Origin: Bryobacterales bacterium | GTDB taxonomy: Bacteria; Acidobacteriota; Terriglobia; Bryobacterales; UBA6623 | Direction of reading: 5' to 3' | Length of the DNA: 64,000 nt | Assembly: GCA_026713545.1 (NCBI GenBank) | Contig: JAPOOG010000052.1 | Coordinates: 1-64,000, forward strand | Shown here: positions 25,159-35,196 of the stretch, piece after piece | Numbering within the stretch: position 1 is the first letter of the stretch | Layout: every line of letters starts with the position of its first letter | Notes under the pieces: generated by a model | Databases searched by the model: none | What the model was told of the DNA's origin: nothing | Seen by the model: the letters and a program-made list of their open reading frames with translations, nothing else | Program-made: the position numbers and the translations under genes

Positions 25159-28100
25159 CTATTCCTTGGTGATCGTCTCGTCGAGGTTGAGGATGGTGCT
25201 GGTCACCATCGTCCATGAGGCGAGTACCTGTTCGTCGAAGTTGGGATTGTGCGGCGAGTCACCCACCGCGAGCAGCTCGCGGGCCGCATCGGGTTGCCGG
25301 CGATAATCTTCGGCTAGCTGTTGAAGCAGCGTGAGCAGAACGTCCTTCTCTTTCGGCGAAGGCTCGCGGGCCGTGGCGCGGCGGTAAGCAAAAGCGAGCC
25401 GCTCGGAGTCGTTTGACCCGCCATCCGTCAGGGTTCTCTCGGCGAGGACTCGCGCCGCTTCAACATATGTCGGGTCGTTCATCAGGATGAGAGCTTGCAA
25501 CGGCGTGTTCGTGCGAGGACGCCGCACGGTGCACTTCTCGCGGTCGGGAGCGTCGAAAGTGACGAGTGTCGGCGGCGGCACGGTCCGCTTCCAGAAGTTG
25601 TACATGCTGCGGCGGTAGAGGTCGTCGCCTTTGCCGACGAAGTACTCCTGCGCGGTGAAGCGGTCGCCAAACGACATTTCCTTCCACAGGCCCGGCGGCT
25701 GGTATGGGTAGATGCTGGGGCCGCCGATTGTCGGCACGAGCAGACCGCTGACGGCGAGGGCATTGTCGCGAACCGTCTCGGCGGGCAACCGGAAACGCGG
25801 GCCGCGGGCAAGCTGTCGATTCTCGGGGTCCTCGGCCTGTCGCTCGGGGGTGGTGCGCGAGGACTGCCGATAAGTCGCCGAAGTCACGATCAGGCGTTGC
25901 AAGGCCTTGATGTCCCAACCGGATTCGACAAACCGAATCGCCAGCCAGTCGAGCAGTTCGGGATGGGAGGGAGCCTCGCCTTGCGAGCCGAAGTCCTCGG
26001 CGGTCTTGACGAGGCCGACGCCGAAGTACATCTGCCAATAACGGTTTACGGCGACGCGCGCGGTGAGCGGATTCGAGCCTGAGACCAGCCACTTCGCGAG
26101 ACCGAGCCGGTTGACTGGCGCGTCTTCAGGAAGCGGCGGAAGAACCGCCGGCACCGCTGCCGTTACCTTCTCGCCCTTGTTGCGATAGTCTCCGCGTCCC
26201 AACACGAACGTCTCACGCGGTTCGTTCATGCTGCGCATTACCATGGTCGTCGGGATGTGTTCTTCCAGGTCGCTCTTGCGCTTGCGCTGCTCGCGAAGCA
26301 TCGTGTAGGCGTCGCGATGACGCTGCGGCGCATAGTGCGTGAGGTAGTAATGACGCAGTGTCTGGTCTTGCGACCGGCAGCGGCTTTCTTCCTTCGACTC
26401 TCTCTCTTGCGCGACTTGGACTTCGTCCTTCTTCTCGGCTAGCAGGTCACCGAACTTCGCGCAGGGATCGTCGGGTTGGCGCGAGGAGAGGATGGCGCGA
26501 ATGGGTTCGTGGACGGCCAACTGCTCGACCTCGGCTTCTCCGAGCACGCGGTCGTAGACGCGCAGGTCATCGATGTCACCCTTGTAAGGTTCGCCGACGG
26601 ATGCGTCGCCGATGCCGATCGGTCGGCTGTTCGCAATTGAGCCGCTCAGGCTGTCAAGCGTGACCTTCATCTTGGCCGCCTTGCCGTTGAGATAGACGGA
26701 GACGCCGCCCGCCGTCCCGGAACCATCGGAGTTGACCGTGATTTGATGCCAGTCATTGAGACTGAGCTTCTGCGCCGATTCGAGAAGCACAGCGTTGTCG
26801 GGCCATTGATGAACGAGCCGGACATAGAGCGTTTGCCCGCGGCGGTAGGTGCCGGTTTTTTCGGACTTGCCCAGGAAGAGTTCCAAGCCGGTACGGCTCT
26901 CGGCGTCGGCGATCTTGTGGAAGAGGCTCTTCGCGGAGGGCCGGGAGGCACGCATCCAAAGCGCGATGGAGAAGGGATGGTCGCCGACGGAGTGCTCCTG
27001 ACCGAAGGTGACGTGCGTCTGACCGCTGAGGCGGGCAGCACGTCCGACTTGCCCGTCAACGTAGGTGACTTCGCCGCGGCGGGTTTCGACCTCCCGGCTT
27101 TTGGCGAGCCCTGCGAGATTGTCCTCGAAGGCGAAGTGCGCCCTCAGGCCGTCTGCCGGGGCGTTCGGAATCTCGGAGAGCGCCGTCGCCCTCCACGCGA
27201 ATTCCATCCGATCGATCTCCGGCTTCGGCAGCTTGCGCTCGGTCTTGGCGATCTTGCGCTGAATGGCTGTGAGCAGTCTCCCGTCTGGTTTGCTGGGCAG
27301 TTGCAGCATGGGAACGGCGTTGCCGCGTTGTCCGTCGAGCCCCTTCTCGGGAACGGAGTTGAAGAAGGCGTAGAAGCGATAGAAGTCCTTTTGCGTGATG
27401 GGATCATACTTGTGGTCGTGGCAGCGTGCACAGCCCACCGTCATGCTCATCCAGACGGTGGCGGTGGTCTCGAGGCGGTCGATGACGTACTCGTTGTGAT
27501 ACTCCTCGGGGATCGCGCCGCCCTCGTAGTTGATCATGTGATTGCGGTTGAACCCGGTGGCGACGAGCTGCTCGCGGCTGGGGTTGGGCAGCAGGTCTCC
27601 GGCAAGCTGCTCGATCGTGAACCGGTCATAAGGCATGTTTCGGTTGAACGCCTCGATCACCCAATCGCGCCAGTGCCACATGTCGCGGTGGGAATCGATG
27701 TGGTAGCCGTGGGTGTCGGCGTAGCGCGCCAGATCGAGCCATTCCATCGCCATGCGCTCGCCGTAGTGCTTCGATTGCAGGAGATCGTCCACGCGCTCCT
27801 CGTAGGTGTCGGGGGAGTCGTCATCGAGAAAGGAATCGACTTGCTCGGGGGTGGGCGGCAGGCCCGTCAGGTCAAAAGTTGCGCGGCGCAGGAGTGTGAT
27901 CTTGTCGGCCTCGAGCGAAGGTTCGAGTCTTTCCGCCTCGAGCCGCGCAAGGACAAAGTTGTCGATGGCGTTGCGCGGCCATGAGGCGTTCTCGACAGCA
28001 GGCGCCTCGGGACGCTCGGGGTGCCGAAATGCCCAGTGCGTTTCCCAAGGAGCGCCCTGTTCGATCCACAAACGGATCAGGTCGATCTCGTCCCGGGTGA

Positions 28101-28443
28101 GCTTGCGCTCGGCATAGGGCGGAGGCATGCGCACCACTTCCTGCTGATGGCTGATGCGCTGATAGAGCCGGCTGGCGTCCGAGTCGCCGGGGGTGATGAC
28201 CTGGTAGCCGCCGCGGTCGGCGAAGGCTCCTTCTCTGGAGTCGAGGCGCAATCCCGCTTGGCGTTGCGCTTCGTCCGGCCCATGGCAGGCGAAACACTTG
28301 TCGGAAAGGATGGGACGGATGTCGCGATTGAAATCGATCGCAGGTGGAGCTTCGCCGGCGTGCAGGCCGGCGACGGCGAGAAGAGACAGGGCGGCAAGTC
28401 GAGACGCTAGATGGGCGATGGAAGAGCTGATGCGCACTGCCAA
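25159..28443 (-). CDS. Secreted PSCyt1/DUF1549/LamG/DUF1553 protein
   Basis: 1094 residues from TTG 28443 (GTG 28437 also possible). Signal peptide ([15 protein letters not shown]), then a planctomycete-type cytochrome c domain with CFACHG (about 49), DUF1549 (about 155-365, ending near [13 protein letters not shown]), a LamG/concanavalin-like insert (about 440-640) and DUF1553 (about 780-1065, with [13 protein letters not shown]). The two haem-type CxxCH motifs suggest electron transfer outside the cytoplasm. These proteins usually pair with DUF1501, but no DUF1501 gene is next to it here. Function unknown. Confidence 0.88.
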   Translation of the reverse strand: MAVRISSSIAHLASRLAALSLLAVAGLHAGEAPPAIDFNRDIRPILSDKCFACHGPDEAQRQAGLRLDSREGAFADRGGYQVITPGDSDASRLYQRISHQQEVVRMPPPYAERKLTRDEIDLIRLWIEQGAPWETHWAFRHPERPEAPAVENASWPRNAIDNFVLARLEAERLEPSLEADKITLLRRATFDLTGLPPTPEQVDSFLDDDSPDTYEERVDDLLQSKHYGERMAMEWLDLARYADTHGYHIDSHRDMWHWRDWVIEAFNRNMPYDRFTIEQLAGDLLPNPSREQLVATGFNRNHMINYEGGAIPEEYHNEYVIDRLETTATVWMSMTVGCARCHDHKYDPITQKDFYRFYAFFNSVPEKGLDGQRGNAVPMLQLPSKPDGRLLTAIQRKIAKTERKLPKPEIDRMEFAWRATALSEIPNAPADGLRAHFAFEDNLAGLAKSREVETRRGEVTYVDGQVGRAARLSGQTHVTFGQEHSVGDHPFSIALWMRASRPSAKSLFHKIADAESRTGLELFLGKSEKTGTYRRGQTLYVRLVHQWPDNAVLLESAQKLSLNDWHQITVNSDGSGTAGGVSVYLNGKAAKMKVTLDSLSGSIANSRPIGIGDASVGEPYKGDIDDLRVYDRVLGEAEVEQLAVHEPIRAILSSRQPDDPCAKFGDLLAEKKDEVQVAQERESKEESRCRSQDQTLRHYYLTHYAPQRHRDAYTMLREQRKRKSDLEEHIPTTMVMRSMNEPRETFVLGRGDYRNKGEKVTAAVPAVLPPLPEDAPVNRLGLAKWLVSGSNPLTARVAVNRYWQMYFGVGLVKTAEDFGSQGEAPSHPELLDWLAIRFVESGWDIKALQRLIVTSATYRQSSRTTPERQAEDPENRQLARGPRFRLPAETVRDNALAVSGLLVPTIGGPSIYPYQPPGLWKEMSFGDRFTAQEYFVGKGDDLYRRSMYNFWKRTVPPPTLVTFDAPDREKCTVRRPRTNTPLQALILMNDPTYVEAARVLAERTLTDGGSNDSERLAFAYRRATAREPSPKEKDVLLTLLQQLAEDYRRQPDAARELLAVGDSPHNPNFDEQVLASWTMVTSTILNLDETITKE

Positions 28444-28709
28444 CTATGATACTGCGGCGAAGAACCTCCCGTTCAGGTAGGCCGGTCACTGTTTCTGCAA
28501 AGGCGTAACAGAGATCGGTGTTGTTTGAAAGTTGGCCGGCAATGATCGCGCGTAAGCAGGACACGAGGAGTCTGTGACAGTTCGAGCCGTAGACTGAAGA
28601 GAAGACTCCGGACTCTGTTGCGGTGCATAACAGCGTTGGCGTTTGGGTCCCTTGCCGGTTACCCATGCCTCCATGTCTATCGCCAGACCCGCGAAACGGA
28701 GGAAGAACC

Positions 28710-30677
28710 GTGTCCGAAGCAAAGTTGCTGATCGACCTGACGCTGCTTGTCGGCATGGCGATCCCCATTGTGGCGCTGGCGCACCGTTTGTCGGCTCCAC
28801 CCCTGTTGGGATTCTTTGTGGCCGGCGTCCTGGTGGGTCCCAACGGATTCGGCCTGATCAGTGCCTCGGACGAGGTGGAACTTCTGTCCGAACTCGGTGT
28901 CGCCCTGCTGCTCTTCGAGGTGGGACTTGAGTTGTCCCTCTCCCACGTGCTCCAGTGGGCGCGCGCGGTATTCATCGGCGGAGGGTTGCAGGTGGGATGC
29001 ACATTGCTTGGCGTGGCGGCGTTGGCGTTCGCCTTCGGGGTGCCGCCCGGCCAGGCGATCTTCTACGGAGCTCTGGCCGCGCTTTCTTCGACCGCCATTG
29101 TCAGCAAGATCTATGCCGACAAGGCTGAACTGGATTCGGCGCAGGGGCGCTCCGTCATCTCCATCCTGCTCTTCCAGGATCTGTGCGTATTGCCGCTCAT
29201 TCTGGTTCTGCCAGTTCTCGCCAGCCTGGGAACTGCGGACATCAGGGTGCTGGGCACCGAGTTCTTGCGCGGGCTCGTGATCATCACCGTGCTGATGATC
29301 GGCGGTATGTTCATCGTCCGGCGGACACTGGACCGGATCGTGCTGTTTCGAGACCGCGAGCTGTTTACCCTCTGCGTCGCATTTTTCTGTATCGGCACCG
29401 CGGTGGTTACCGCATCGGCGGGTTTTTCCATCGCCATTGGAGCTTTCATCGCCGGTCTGATCATCTCGGAATCGGAATACGGGTTGCAGGCGTTATCGGA
29501 CGTACTGCCCTTCAGGGCAGTGTTCAGCGGAATCTTTTTCATCTCGGTCGGCATGCTGCTCGACGTTTACGCCGTGATGACGGAGTTCGGCTTGCTGCTT
29601 GCCCTGCTGGCCGTCCTGTTTGCGATTAAGGTAGCGCTGGTGGCGGTGTCGGTCCTGGCGGTGGGAGGCATGACGTCGACCGCCCTGGTCAGCGGCCTCA
29701 GCCTTGCGCAGGTCGGTGAATTCTCCATCCTGCTCGCCTCGGAGGGGTTGCGCCTGGGGCTCTTCCGCGAAGGCGACTACCAGCATTTTCTCAGTGCTGC
29801 CGTCCTGTCCATGATGGCCACGCCGTTTCTGATTTCTGTTGCTCGGCCCATCGCTGAACGCATCGCGCCATCCGGCAGGGGGTTGCAGCGACTCTCCGAT
29901 GCTGCTTCAGCCGATGCTATATCCGACCACACGATCATCGTCGGATATGGTGTTGCCGGGCGATATCTGGCGCGCGTGCTCAACGCGGCGGGCATCAAGT
30001 GCATCGTCGTCGAACACGACGCGCATCTCGTTCGCCGCGCACGCGAGGACAGCGTCCCGGTGGAGTTCGGCGACGGCACTCAACCGGCAGTCCTGAAGCA
30101 TGTCGGCGCGCACCGTGCTCGAATTTTCGTCTTCGCGATATCCTCACCGACCGAGGAGAGGCGAGGTGTCGCGGCCGCTCGCGACCTGAATCCGGCTGCC
30201 CGGATCGTCGTGCGCACCAGATACACGCGTGCCATAGATGAGTTGATGGCGCTGGGAGCCACGGACGTGGTGGTGGAGGAGTTCGAAGCCTCCATCGAAC
30301 TGTTCGCCAAGGCGCTCGAAAGCTACCGCATTCCGATCAATCGGATCTGGCAGGAAGCCGAGACGGTGCGAACCGAACACTACGCCCTGTTACGTGGAAC
30401 AGGGCGGCCCGACTTGCGACTCGATGCGCTGAAACATCTCGGTATTCACGATGCCCTGGAGTTGGTAGAAATCAGGGACGGAGCGGAGGTAATCGGAACG
30501 AGCGCCACGTCGTTGAAGTTGAGGCGCCGTACAGGCGCCGTACAGATCGCTGTGGTCAGGGAGGGTCACCCGATCTATCGTCGCGACTCGGCATTCCATT
30601 ACCGGGCCGGCGACACGGTTGTGCTGGTGGGTGACCGGGAAAGCCTGGACCGGGCCATAGCGCTATTCCAGAAATGA
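28710..30677 (+). CDS. Kef-type cation:proton antiporter with RCK domains
   Basis: 655 residues from GTG 28710, preceded by GGAGGAAG. About twelve membrane helices (residues 1-385) form a CPA2 exchanger with FQDLCVLPLI and GAFIAGLIISES. An RCK/TrkA-N Rossmann domain follows (HTIIVGYGVAGRYLARVLN, about 405-520) and then a TrkA-C domain (about 560-655, ending YRAGDTVVLVGDRESLDRAIALF). It exports potassium or sodium in exchange for protons, gated by ligand binding to the RCK domain. Confidence 0.92.
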   Translation: MSEAKLLIDLTLLVGMAIPIVALAHRLSAPPLLGFFVAGVLVGPNGFGLISASDEVELLSELGVALLLFEVGLELSLSHVLQWARAVFIGGGLQVGCTLLGVAALAFAFGVPPGQAIFYGALAALSSTAIVSKIYADKAELDSAQGRSVISILLFQDLCVLPLILVLPVLASLGTADIRVLGTEFLRGLVIITVLMIGGMFIVRRTLDRIVLFRDRELFTLCVAFFCIGTAVVTASAGFSIAIGAFIAGLIISESEYGLQALSDVLPFRAVFSGIFFISVGMLLDVYAVMTEFGLLLALLAVLFAIKVALVAVSVLAVGGMTSTALVSGLSLAQVGEFSILLASEGLRLGLFREGDYQHFLSAAVLSMMATPFLISVARPIAERIAPSGRGLQRLSDAASADAISDHTIIVGYGVAGRYLARVLNAAGIKCIVVEHDAHLVRRAREDSVPVEFGDGTQPAVLKHVGAHRARIFVFAISSPTEERRGVAAARDLNPAARIVVRTRYTRAIDELMALGATDVVVEEFEASIELFAKALESYRIPINRIWQEAETVRTEHYALLRGTGRPDLRLDALKHLGIHDALELVEIRDGAEVIGTSATSLKLRRRTGAVQIAVVREGHPIYRRDSAFHYRAGDTVVLVGDRESLDRAIALFQK

Positions 30678-30793
30678 CCCGGGATTCACCTGTGGTGGCG
30701 GCCGTATCCCGATAAACTGGAACTGCTCCGTATCTCCAGCTTTTCTCCAGCCTTAGGAGCCCAGCCGGATGGGGAGTTCTTGCCTCTGTTGGT

Positions 30794-32050
30794 TCAGGTC
30801 GAGAGCAAGGCGCGCATCTTCTTGGCAGTTCGGTCGGCGATGCTGCGCAGCCAGTCGGCGAATGCCGCGCCGGCTGACTCTTCCAGGTTGCTGACGCGGG
30901 GGACATGGCCGGCCTTGGCATCCCGTTTCTGGTAGTCCTCGACAGCCTGCTGCGGCGCGGGAAGAGGCGGACCCGGCTCGACGAGAGCTTTGACGATCTG
31001 CTCCTGGTTTTCGATGAGCAACCGATGCTCTTGGATGCAGGCGGCGGAGCCGTCGCCCGACACTTGTTCCCACTTTTTGAGAGAGCGATCGAGCTTCCCG
31101 ATGATCCTCCGGAGGCGGAGGGCGCGCTCGGCAATGTGGTGCTCGATCTGTCGGCGGGCCGCGTGGTGCAGCGTTTTCTCATAATCCGCGGCGAAGGCCA
31201 GTCTCACCTGTTCGTACCAGGCGTCGAGCGCCTGCAGGGCGCCGACAAGGCGAGCCGTTTGGATGAACTTGCCGCCCAGTCTCGTGTAGCGCTCGGGGTC
31301 GAAGGGCTGCGCCAGTTGTGACCGCATCGCCTCGACGTGAATGCAGTTCGGGCCGACGTTGCGGCGGACGATTGACCCGGCCGCGACGACCGCGCCGAAG
31401 TCTACAGCGACCGGTCCCACGAGGCCGCTGTTGCCGCCCACGAAAATCGGGGCCGACCTCAGCAGTACTCCCGTGGCGTCGCCGATCATGCTGCTCCACT
31501 TGTCGCCGCGTGGGTCGAAGTTGAAGTGAACCGCTCCAGAGCCCACTTCGCTGTGGTCTTTGCGCGACGTGCCGCCACTCATGAAAAGGTCACAGTAATT
31601 GATGAGAGAGCCGGTGACGACGGTCGCGGTGAGCACCGTGTTCTTGAACGCGACGGAATGGGCGATGTCGACTTGCTCTTCCAGCAGGGTCCCTTCTCGT
31701 ATCTCCGCGAAGCCGCGTACTCGAACCGCGTCGAGCAGCGTGGCGTTCTGGAAAGAACCCGCGCCGAGTTCGACATCACGGCCGATCTGACAGTTCTCAA
31801 CCCGCGCAAGACCGGATACGCCGATGCGCGATCTACGTCCGACGCACGTTTCCGGTCCGCTCAGTGTTACGTTGATGAGAGACGCGCCCGACTCGATGTT
31901 TTCGAGGGGAACATCGGCGGTAACGTAGACTCGCTCGGGTCCCCAGACATCGACGCCTCGCGCGGCCAGCGCGGCGATTCGCTCGCGGTTGCCGGCTTCA
32001 TCGTAAGTGGGGTGGTTGGACAACGCGTAAGGATCGGTGGGCTTGCCCAC
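30794..32050 (-). CDS. Left-handed beta-helix (GlmU-like C-terminal) protein, nucleotidyltransferase absent
   Basis: 418 residues from GTG 32050. Residues about 35-250 are a hexapeptide beta-helix; the segment NYCDLFMSGGTSRKDHSEVG followed by HFNFDPRGDKWSSMIGD matches UDP-N-acetylglucosamine pyrophosphorylase/acetyltransferases. The N-terminal nucleotidyltransferase domain is missing. The C-terminal 160 residues are alpha-helical and charged (EKTLHHAARRQIEHHIAERALRLRR), possibly coiled coil. It could be an acetyltransferase on a sugar nucleotide or a structural beta-helix. Neighbours give no clear pathway. Confidence 0.7.
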   Translation of the reverse strand: MGKPTDPYALSNHPTYDEAGNRERIAALAARGVDVWGPERVYVTADVPLENIESGASLINVTLSGPETCVGRRSRIGVSGLARVENCQIGRDVELGAGSFQNATLLDAVRVRGFAEIREGTLLEEQVDIAHSVAFKNTVLTATVVTGSLINYCDLFMSGGTSRKDHSEVGSGAVHFNFDPRGDKWSSMIGDATGVLLRSAPIFVGGNSGLVGPVAVDFGAVVAAGSIVRRNVGPNCIHVEAMRSQLAQPFDPERYTRLGGKFIQTARLVGALQALDAWYEQVRLAFAADYEKTLHHAARRQIEHHIAERALRLRRIIGKLDRSLKKWEQVSGDGSAACIQEHRLLIENQEQIVKALVEPGPPLPAPQQAVEDYQKRDAKAGHVPRVSNLEESAGAAFADWLRSIADRTAKKMRALLST

Positions 32051-32195
32051 GCGTCACTTCAGGATACATCGCGGCCCGGATCGAACGATGCAGCTCTTGG
32101 CTTGAGTTCCGCAGCGGCCCGTGTCTCGGGCAAACGAAGTTCGTTCCCAACCCTGCGTCAAGGCCCCCACCCGAGCGGCTTGGCATTGCCTGCTC

Positions 32196-33677
32196 TTACA
32201 TCTCCATCGCTGCCTTAACGTCAGCAGGGAGATCCCGTCGAACGGCGGGAGTGTGCCACCTCGAGACCCCAATGAACACAACCACCGACGCCAGCAGTGA
32301 GAACGCTCCCACATTCATTCCGTAAGGAAGCTGGAACAGCCCATGCCGCGCCGATAGCTCCAACGCGAAGTTCAGGGCTATGCTTGTCACGATCGAGGCG
32401 ACGCACGCTGCTCCAGTCGCTCGCTTCCAGTTGAGCCCGATCGCGATACTCGGGAAGATCGCGGCGGCAAACGTGCCCCACCCGAATGTGCCGAGCAGCG
32501 CAATCAGGTTCTCCATGTAGAGCGCGAAGAGCGCCGAAGAGACGAGCAGCACGCCCGTCGCGACCCTCGACCACAGCAGTTCGCGCTCGAGAGGACGGCC
32601 AAGCAAGGCCGTCGGGATATCCCGCACGACCGATGCCGCGCCGAGATTCAAAAAGCTGTCCGCGGTCGACATGATCGCCGCCAGCAAACCGGCGAAGACA
32701 ACACCGGCCAGCAGTTCCGGCACGTAGTTGAGCAGGAAGACCGGCGCGGCGTGGTCCGGTGAAGCGAGCTGCGAATGTACGCCTTTCTCGACCAGAGTCC
32801 GCATCGAGAGTCCGATGCTCACCCACAATAGGCTCAGCAGGGCATAGCAAGGCCCCGTCAGCAAGCCTGCCCACTTCAGGTTCCTGATGTCTTTGAGCAT
32901 CATGAACTTCGTGATGCCGTGCGGCTGCCCGACACCGCCGATGACGAAAAGCAGGAACCAACTCAGCGACGTCAGCGGCCCGCGAGAGCCCCATGGCCCG
33001 AGAAACGCCGGATCCATATCCCACAGCGTTGTTCCGATGGCATTCAGCCCGCCGGCTGCATTGACGGCGAAGGAGAACACGGCCACCGATGCACCGATCA
33101 TCAGCAGGCCCTGGAACAAGTCGGTGTAGACGCCCGCCATGATTCCGCCCGCGATGCTGTAGAAGGCCAGCACACTCAAGCCGATCGCCAAGCCGACGTG
33201 CAGGTCGACACCCAGCACGGCCATCAGGACGACGCCAATCGCCATCACCTGCGTTCCGAGATAGCCCAACACGCCCAACAGGATCGCCACGGCCATCGTC
33301 GCGCGAGGCCAGCGACCGCCGTAGCGGGCTTCCACCGCGTCGGGTAATGTGAGGATCTCCCGCACTTCGGCCAAGAGCCGAAGACGCTTCCCGAGCATCA
33401 CCGCTCCCAAGGGCATTGCGAAGGTCGCCGCAAAAGTGATCCAGAAGGATGTCGATCCCGACTCGAACACCAGTCCCGGACCGCCCACGAAGCCGAAGCC
33501 GCTCATGATGCTCGACATCGTCGCGAGCACGACGACCATCGGCCCGAGGCTCTTCCCGGCCAGGAAGAAATCCGCGCTGCTGTGCGTCCGCCGCATCGCC
33601 CAGATGCCGATGCCGAAGCAGGCAACCAGGTAGCCGATTACGCAGATAATAATCGCGGGGGAGTCGGCGATGGGCAT
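32196..33677 (-). CDS. Sodium:solute symporter (SSS family)
   Basis: 493 residues from ATG 33677 (MPIADSPAIIICVIGYLVA). About thirteen helices; conserved SSS features are FFLAGKSLGPMVVVLATMSS, AFYSIAGGIMAGVYTDLFQG and GLLAAIMSTADSFLNLGAASVVRD. It is closest in layout to the proline/pantothenate group. The start overlaps the stop of a small membrane protein gene (TGATG), which suggests a two-part transporter. Substrate unknown. Confidence 0.9.
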   Translation of the reverse strand: MPIADSPAIIICVIGYLVACFGIGIWAMRRTHSSADFFLAGKSLGPMVVVLATMSSIMSGFGFVGGPGLVFESGSTSFWITFAATFAMPLGAVMLGKRLRLLAEVREILTLPDAVEARYGGRWPRATMAVAILLGVLGYLGTQVMAIGVVLMAVLGVDLHVGLAIGLSVLAFYSIAGGIMAGVYTDLFQGLLMIGASVAVFSFAVNAAGGLNAIGTTLWDMDPAFLGPWGSRGPLTSLSWFLLFVIGGVGQPHGITKFMMLKDIRNLKWAGLLTGPCYALLSLLWVSIGLSMRTLVEKGVHSQLASPDHAAPVFLLNYVPELLAGVVFAGLLAAIMSTADSFLNLGAASVVRDIPTALLGRPLERELLWSRVATGVLLVSSALFALYMENLIALLGTFGWGTFAAAIFPSIAIGLNWKRATGAACVASIVTSIALNFALELSARHGLFQLPYGMNVGAFSLLASVVVFIGVSRWHTPAVRRDLPADVKAAMEM

Positions 33678-34099
33678 CAGTCGGAAGAAGTCCGTCGGCC
33701 GAACTCGGACAGGAACTTGTCGATCTTCCACCTCGGTAGCACAAGCCGATCGAAGACTCGGAAATAGAGGACGCCGATGAAGACGCCCAGGGGCCAGATG
33801 CCGTAGATCAGGAAGGCCGTCGCGATAGGGACGCCCAGTACGAGGTCGGGTGAGCTGTCGGTTCGATCCGTCAGCAGGATCGCGCCCATCAGCACCACTC
33901 CGGCTGCAAACATCGCCAGTAAAGCTGGCAAGACCTCTCTCCGCGCCGAACTAGCGCCGAACCCCAACGCCGCGCAGAGGAAGATGAGCAGCAACGTCCC
34001 CAAGCCGAACCAGCCCTTCCACCCGACGCAACCTAGCAATAGAAGCAGGAGGCAAAGAGGACCGAGGATCAGGACGAGCCTGTTGCGGAGATCGTTCAC
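33677..34099 (-). CDS. Small membrane protein, symporter partner
   Basis: 140 residues with about four hydrophobic segments (8-26, 31-49, 57-77, 87-110) and a cytoplasmic basic tail (VLPRWKIDKFLSEFGRR). It is translationally coupled to the sodium symporter by a one-base overlap, much as small accessory subunits are in other symporter operons. I do not recognise a named family. Confidence 0.65.
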   Translation of the reverse strand: MNDLRNRLVLILGPLCLLLLLLGCVGWKGWFGLGTLLLIFLCAALGFGASSARREVLPALLAMFAAGVVLMGAILLTDRTDSSPDLVLGVPIATAFLIYGIWPLGVFIGVLYFRVFDRLVLPRWKIDKFLSEFGRRTSSD

Positions 34100-34121
34100 G
34101 AGAGAGGAGCGAGCTTACCCT

Positions 34122-35087
34122 TCAGTAAGGCTCCCAAACAAAGGCCGGGAATCGCTTCAGCAAGCGAAAACCTGAGCATTCGTAAAGTTGGATGGCATGT
34201 TGATTCGAGGCCGTGACCGTCAAACTGACCGCTTCACAGCGGTGTGCGCGGTAGGCGTCAAGCGCCTGGCCAAGCAGTTCCCGGCCAACGCCTGAACAGC
34301 GGAATCGAGGGTCGACGCAGAGCTGTGTGATGTGGCCGACCTTGGGCTGCACCAGGCTTCCCAGACAAATGCCGGCCGCCGTGTTCGTCAGACGGTCGAA
34401 CGCGACTCGAGCAGCCTTGCGGAAGAACAGACCGCATCCGGGATGCTGCGTGCTGTTGCGCAGATAGCGTCGTGCTCCCGTCCTGCTCTGATACTGATCG
34501 TTGATACGGGCGTCGACATGGTGCTGATAGGCGCGACAGATCAGGTCCGAGGTGGATTCGAGATCGCGGTCAGTCCAAGTTCGGTACATCAACCCCGTGG
34601 AAGGGCTTGTGGGTCGGGACGCCGGCAATCCTTCGACGATCATGAAATGGCGAGGAATTACCCGCACTCTGCTGCCATACACCTCCGTCTCGGGCAGATC
34701 GTCGGATAGTGTCAGCAGTTGGCCTTCGATGCGCCGTACTCCTGGAAAAATCACAGCAGTGCGCAGGGTGTGATTCAGCAAAGTTCGTTCGGCATATGAC
34801 TCACGGTGCGCTTCGGAAACGAACAGATCTCCGAGTTGCGCCTTGTGGCTCTCGTGGATGAAATAGCTATAGCCGATCGGGGCGGCATCCTTCAATAACA
34901 CGAAACCGTAGAGGTTTCGCGAGTCGATATAGCGCAATAGGGTTTCCTTCGCAGTGCTGAAGTCCCAATGCAGATGCCGGTTCCAGTAAGCGGCCTGCTC
35001 GGCCAGAAGCGCTTCGAGAATGTCGGAACGGAACTCGCGCAGGTCGCCTATCGTGAGTTCGCTCGGCTGCACAGGCGACGCCGCCAT
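34122..35087 (-). CDS. GNAT family N-acetyltransferase
   Basis: 321 residues from ATG 35087 (MAASPVQPSELTIGDLREFR). The C-terminal GNAT domain has motif A VGHITQLCVDPRFRCSGVGR (acetyl-CoA loop RCSGVG) followed by LLGQALDAYRAHRCEAVSLTV and SNQHAIQLYECSGF. The N-terminal half looks like a second, degenerate GNAT fold (YGFVLLKDAAPIGYSYFIHE). Acceptor unknown. It stands alone between the small membrane protein gene and the glycosyltransferase gene. Confidence 0.8.
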   Translation of the reverse strand: MAASPVQPSELTIGDLREFRSDILEALLAEQAAYWNRHLHWDFSTAKETLLRYIDSRNLYGFVLLKDAAPIGYSYFIHESHKAQLGDLFVSEAHRESYAERTLLNHTLRTAVIFPGVRRIEGQLLTLSDDLPETEVYGSRVRVIPRHFMIVEGLPASRPTSPSTGLMYRTWTDRDLESTSDLICRAYQHHVDARINDQYQSRTGARRYLRNSTQHPGCGLFFRKAARVAFDRLTNTAAGICLGSLVQPKVGHITQLCVDPRFRCSGVGRELLGQALDAYRAHRCEAVSLTVTASNQHAIQLYECSGFRLLKRFPAFVWEPY

Positions 35088-35196
35088 CCAGAAGATTATA
35101 CCCGCCCGCTCCACCTTCTTTCCCAATCGGGAGAACCGGACGAAGCTGTGTGGTCTCGAGTTTTCGGTTTGAAGCGACTTGGGTCAATGACGAAAG

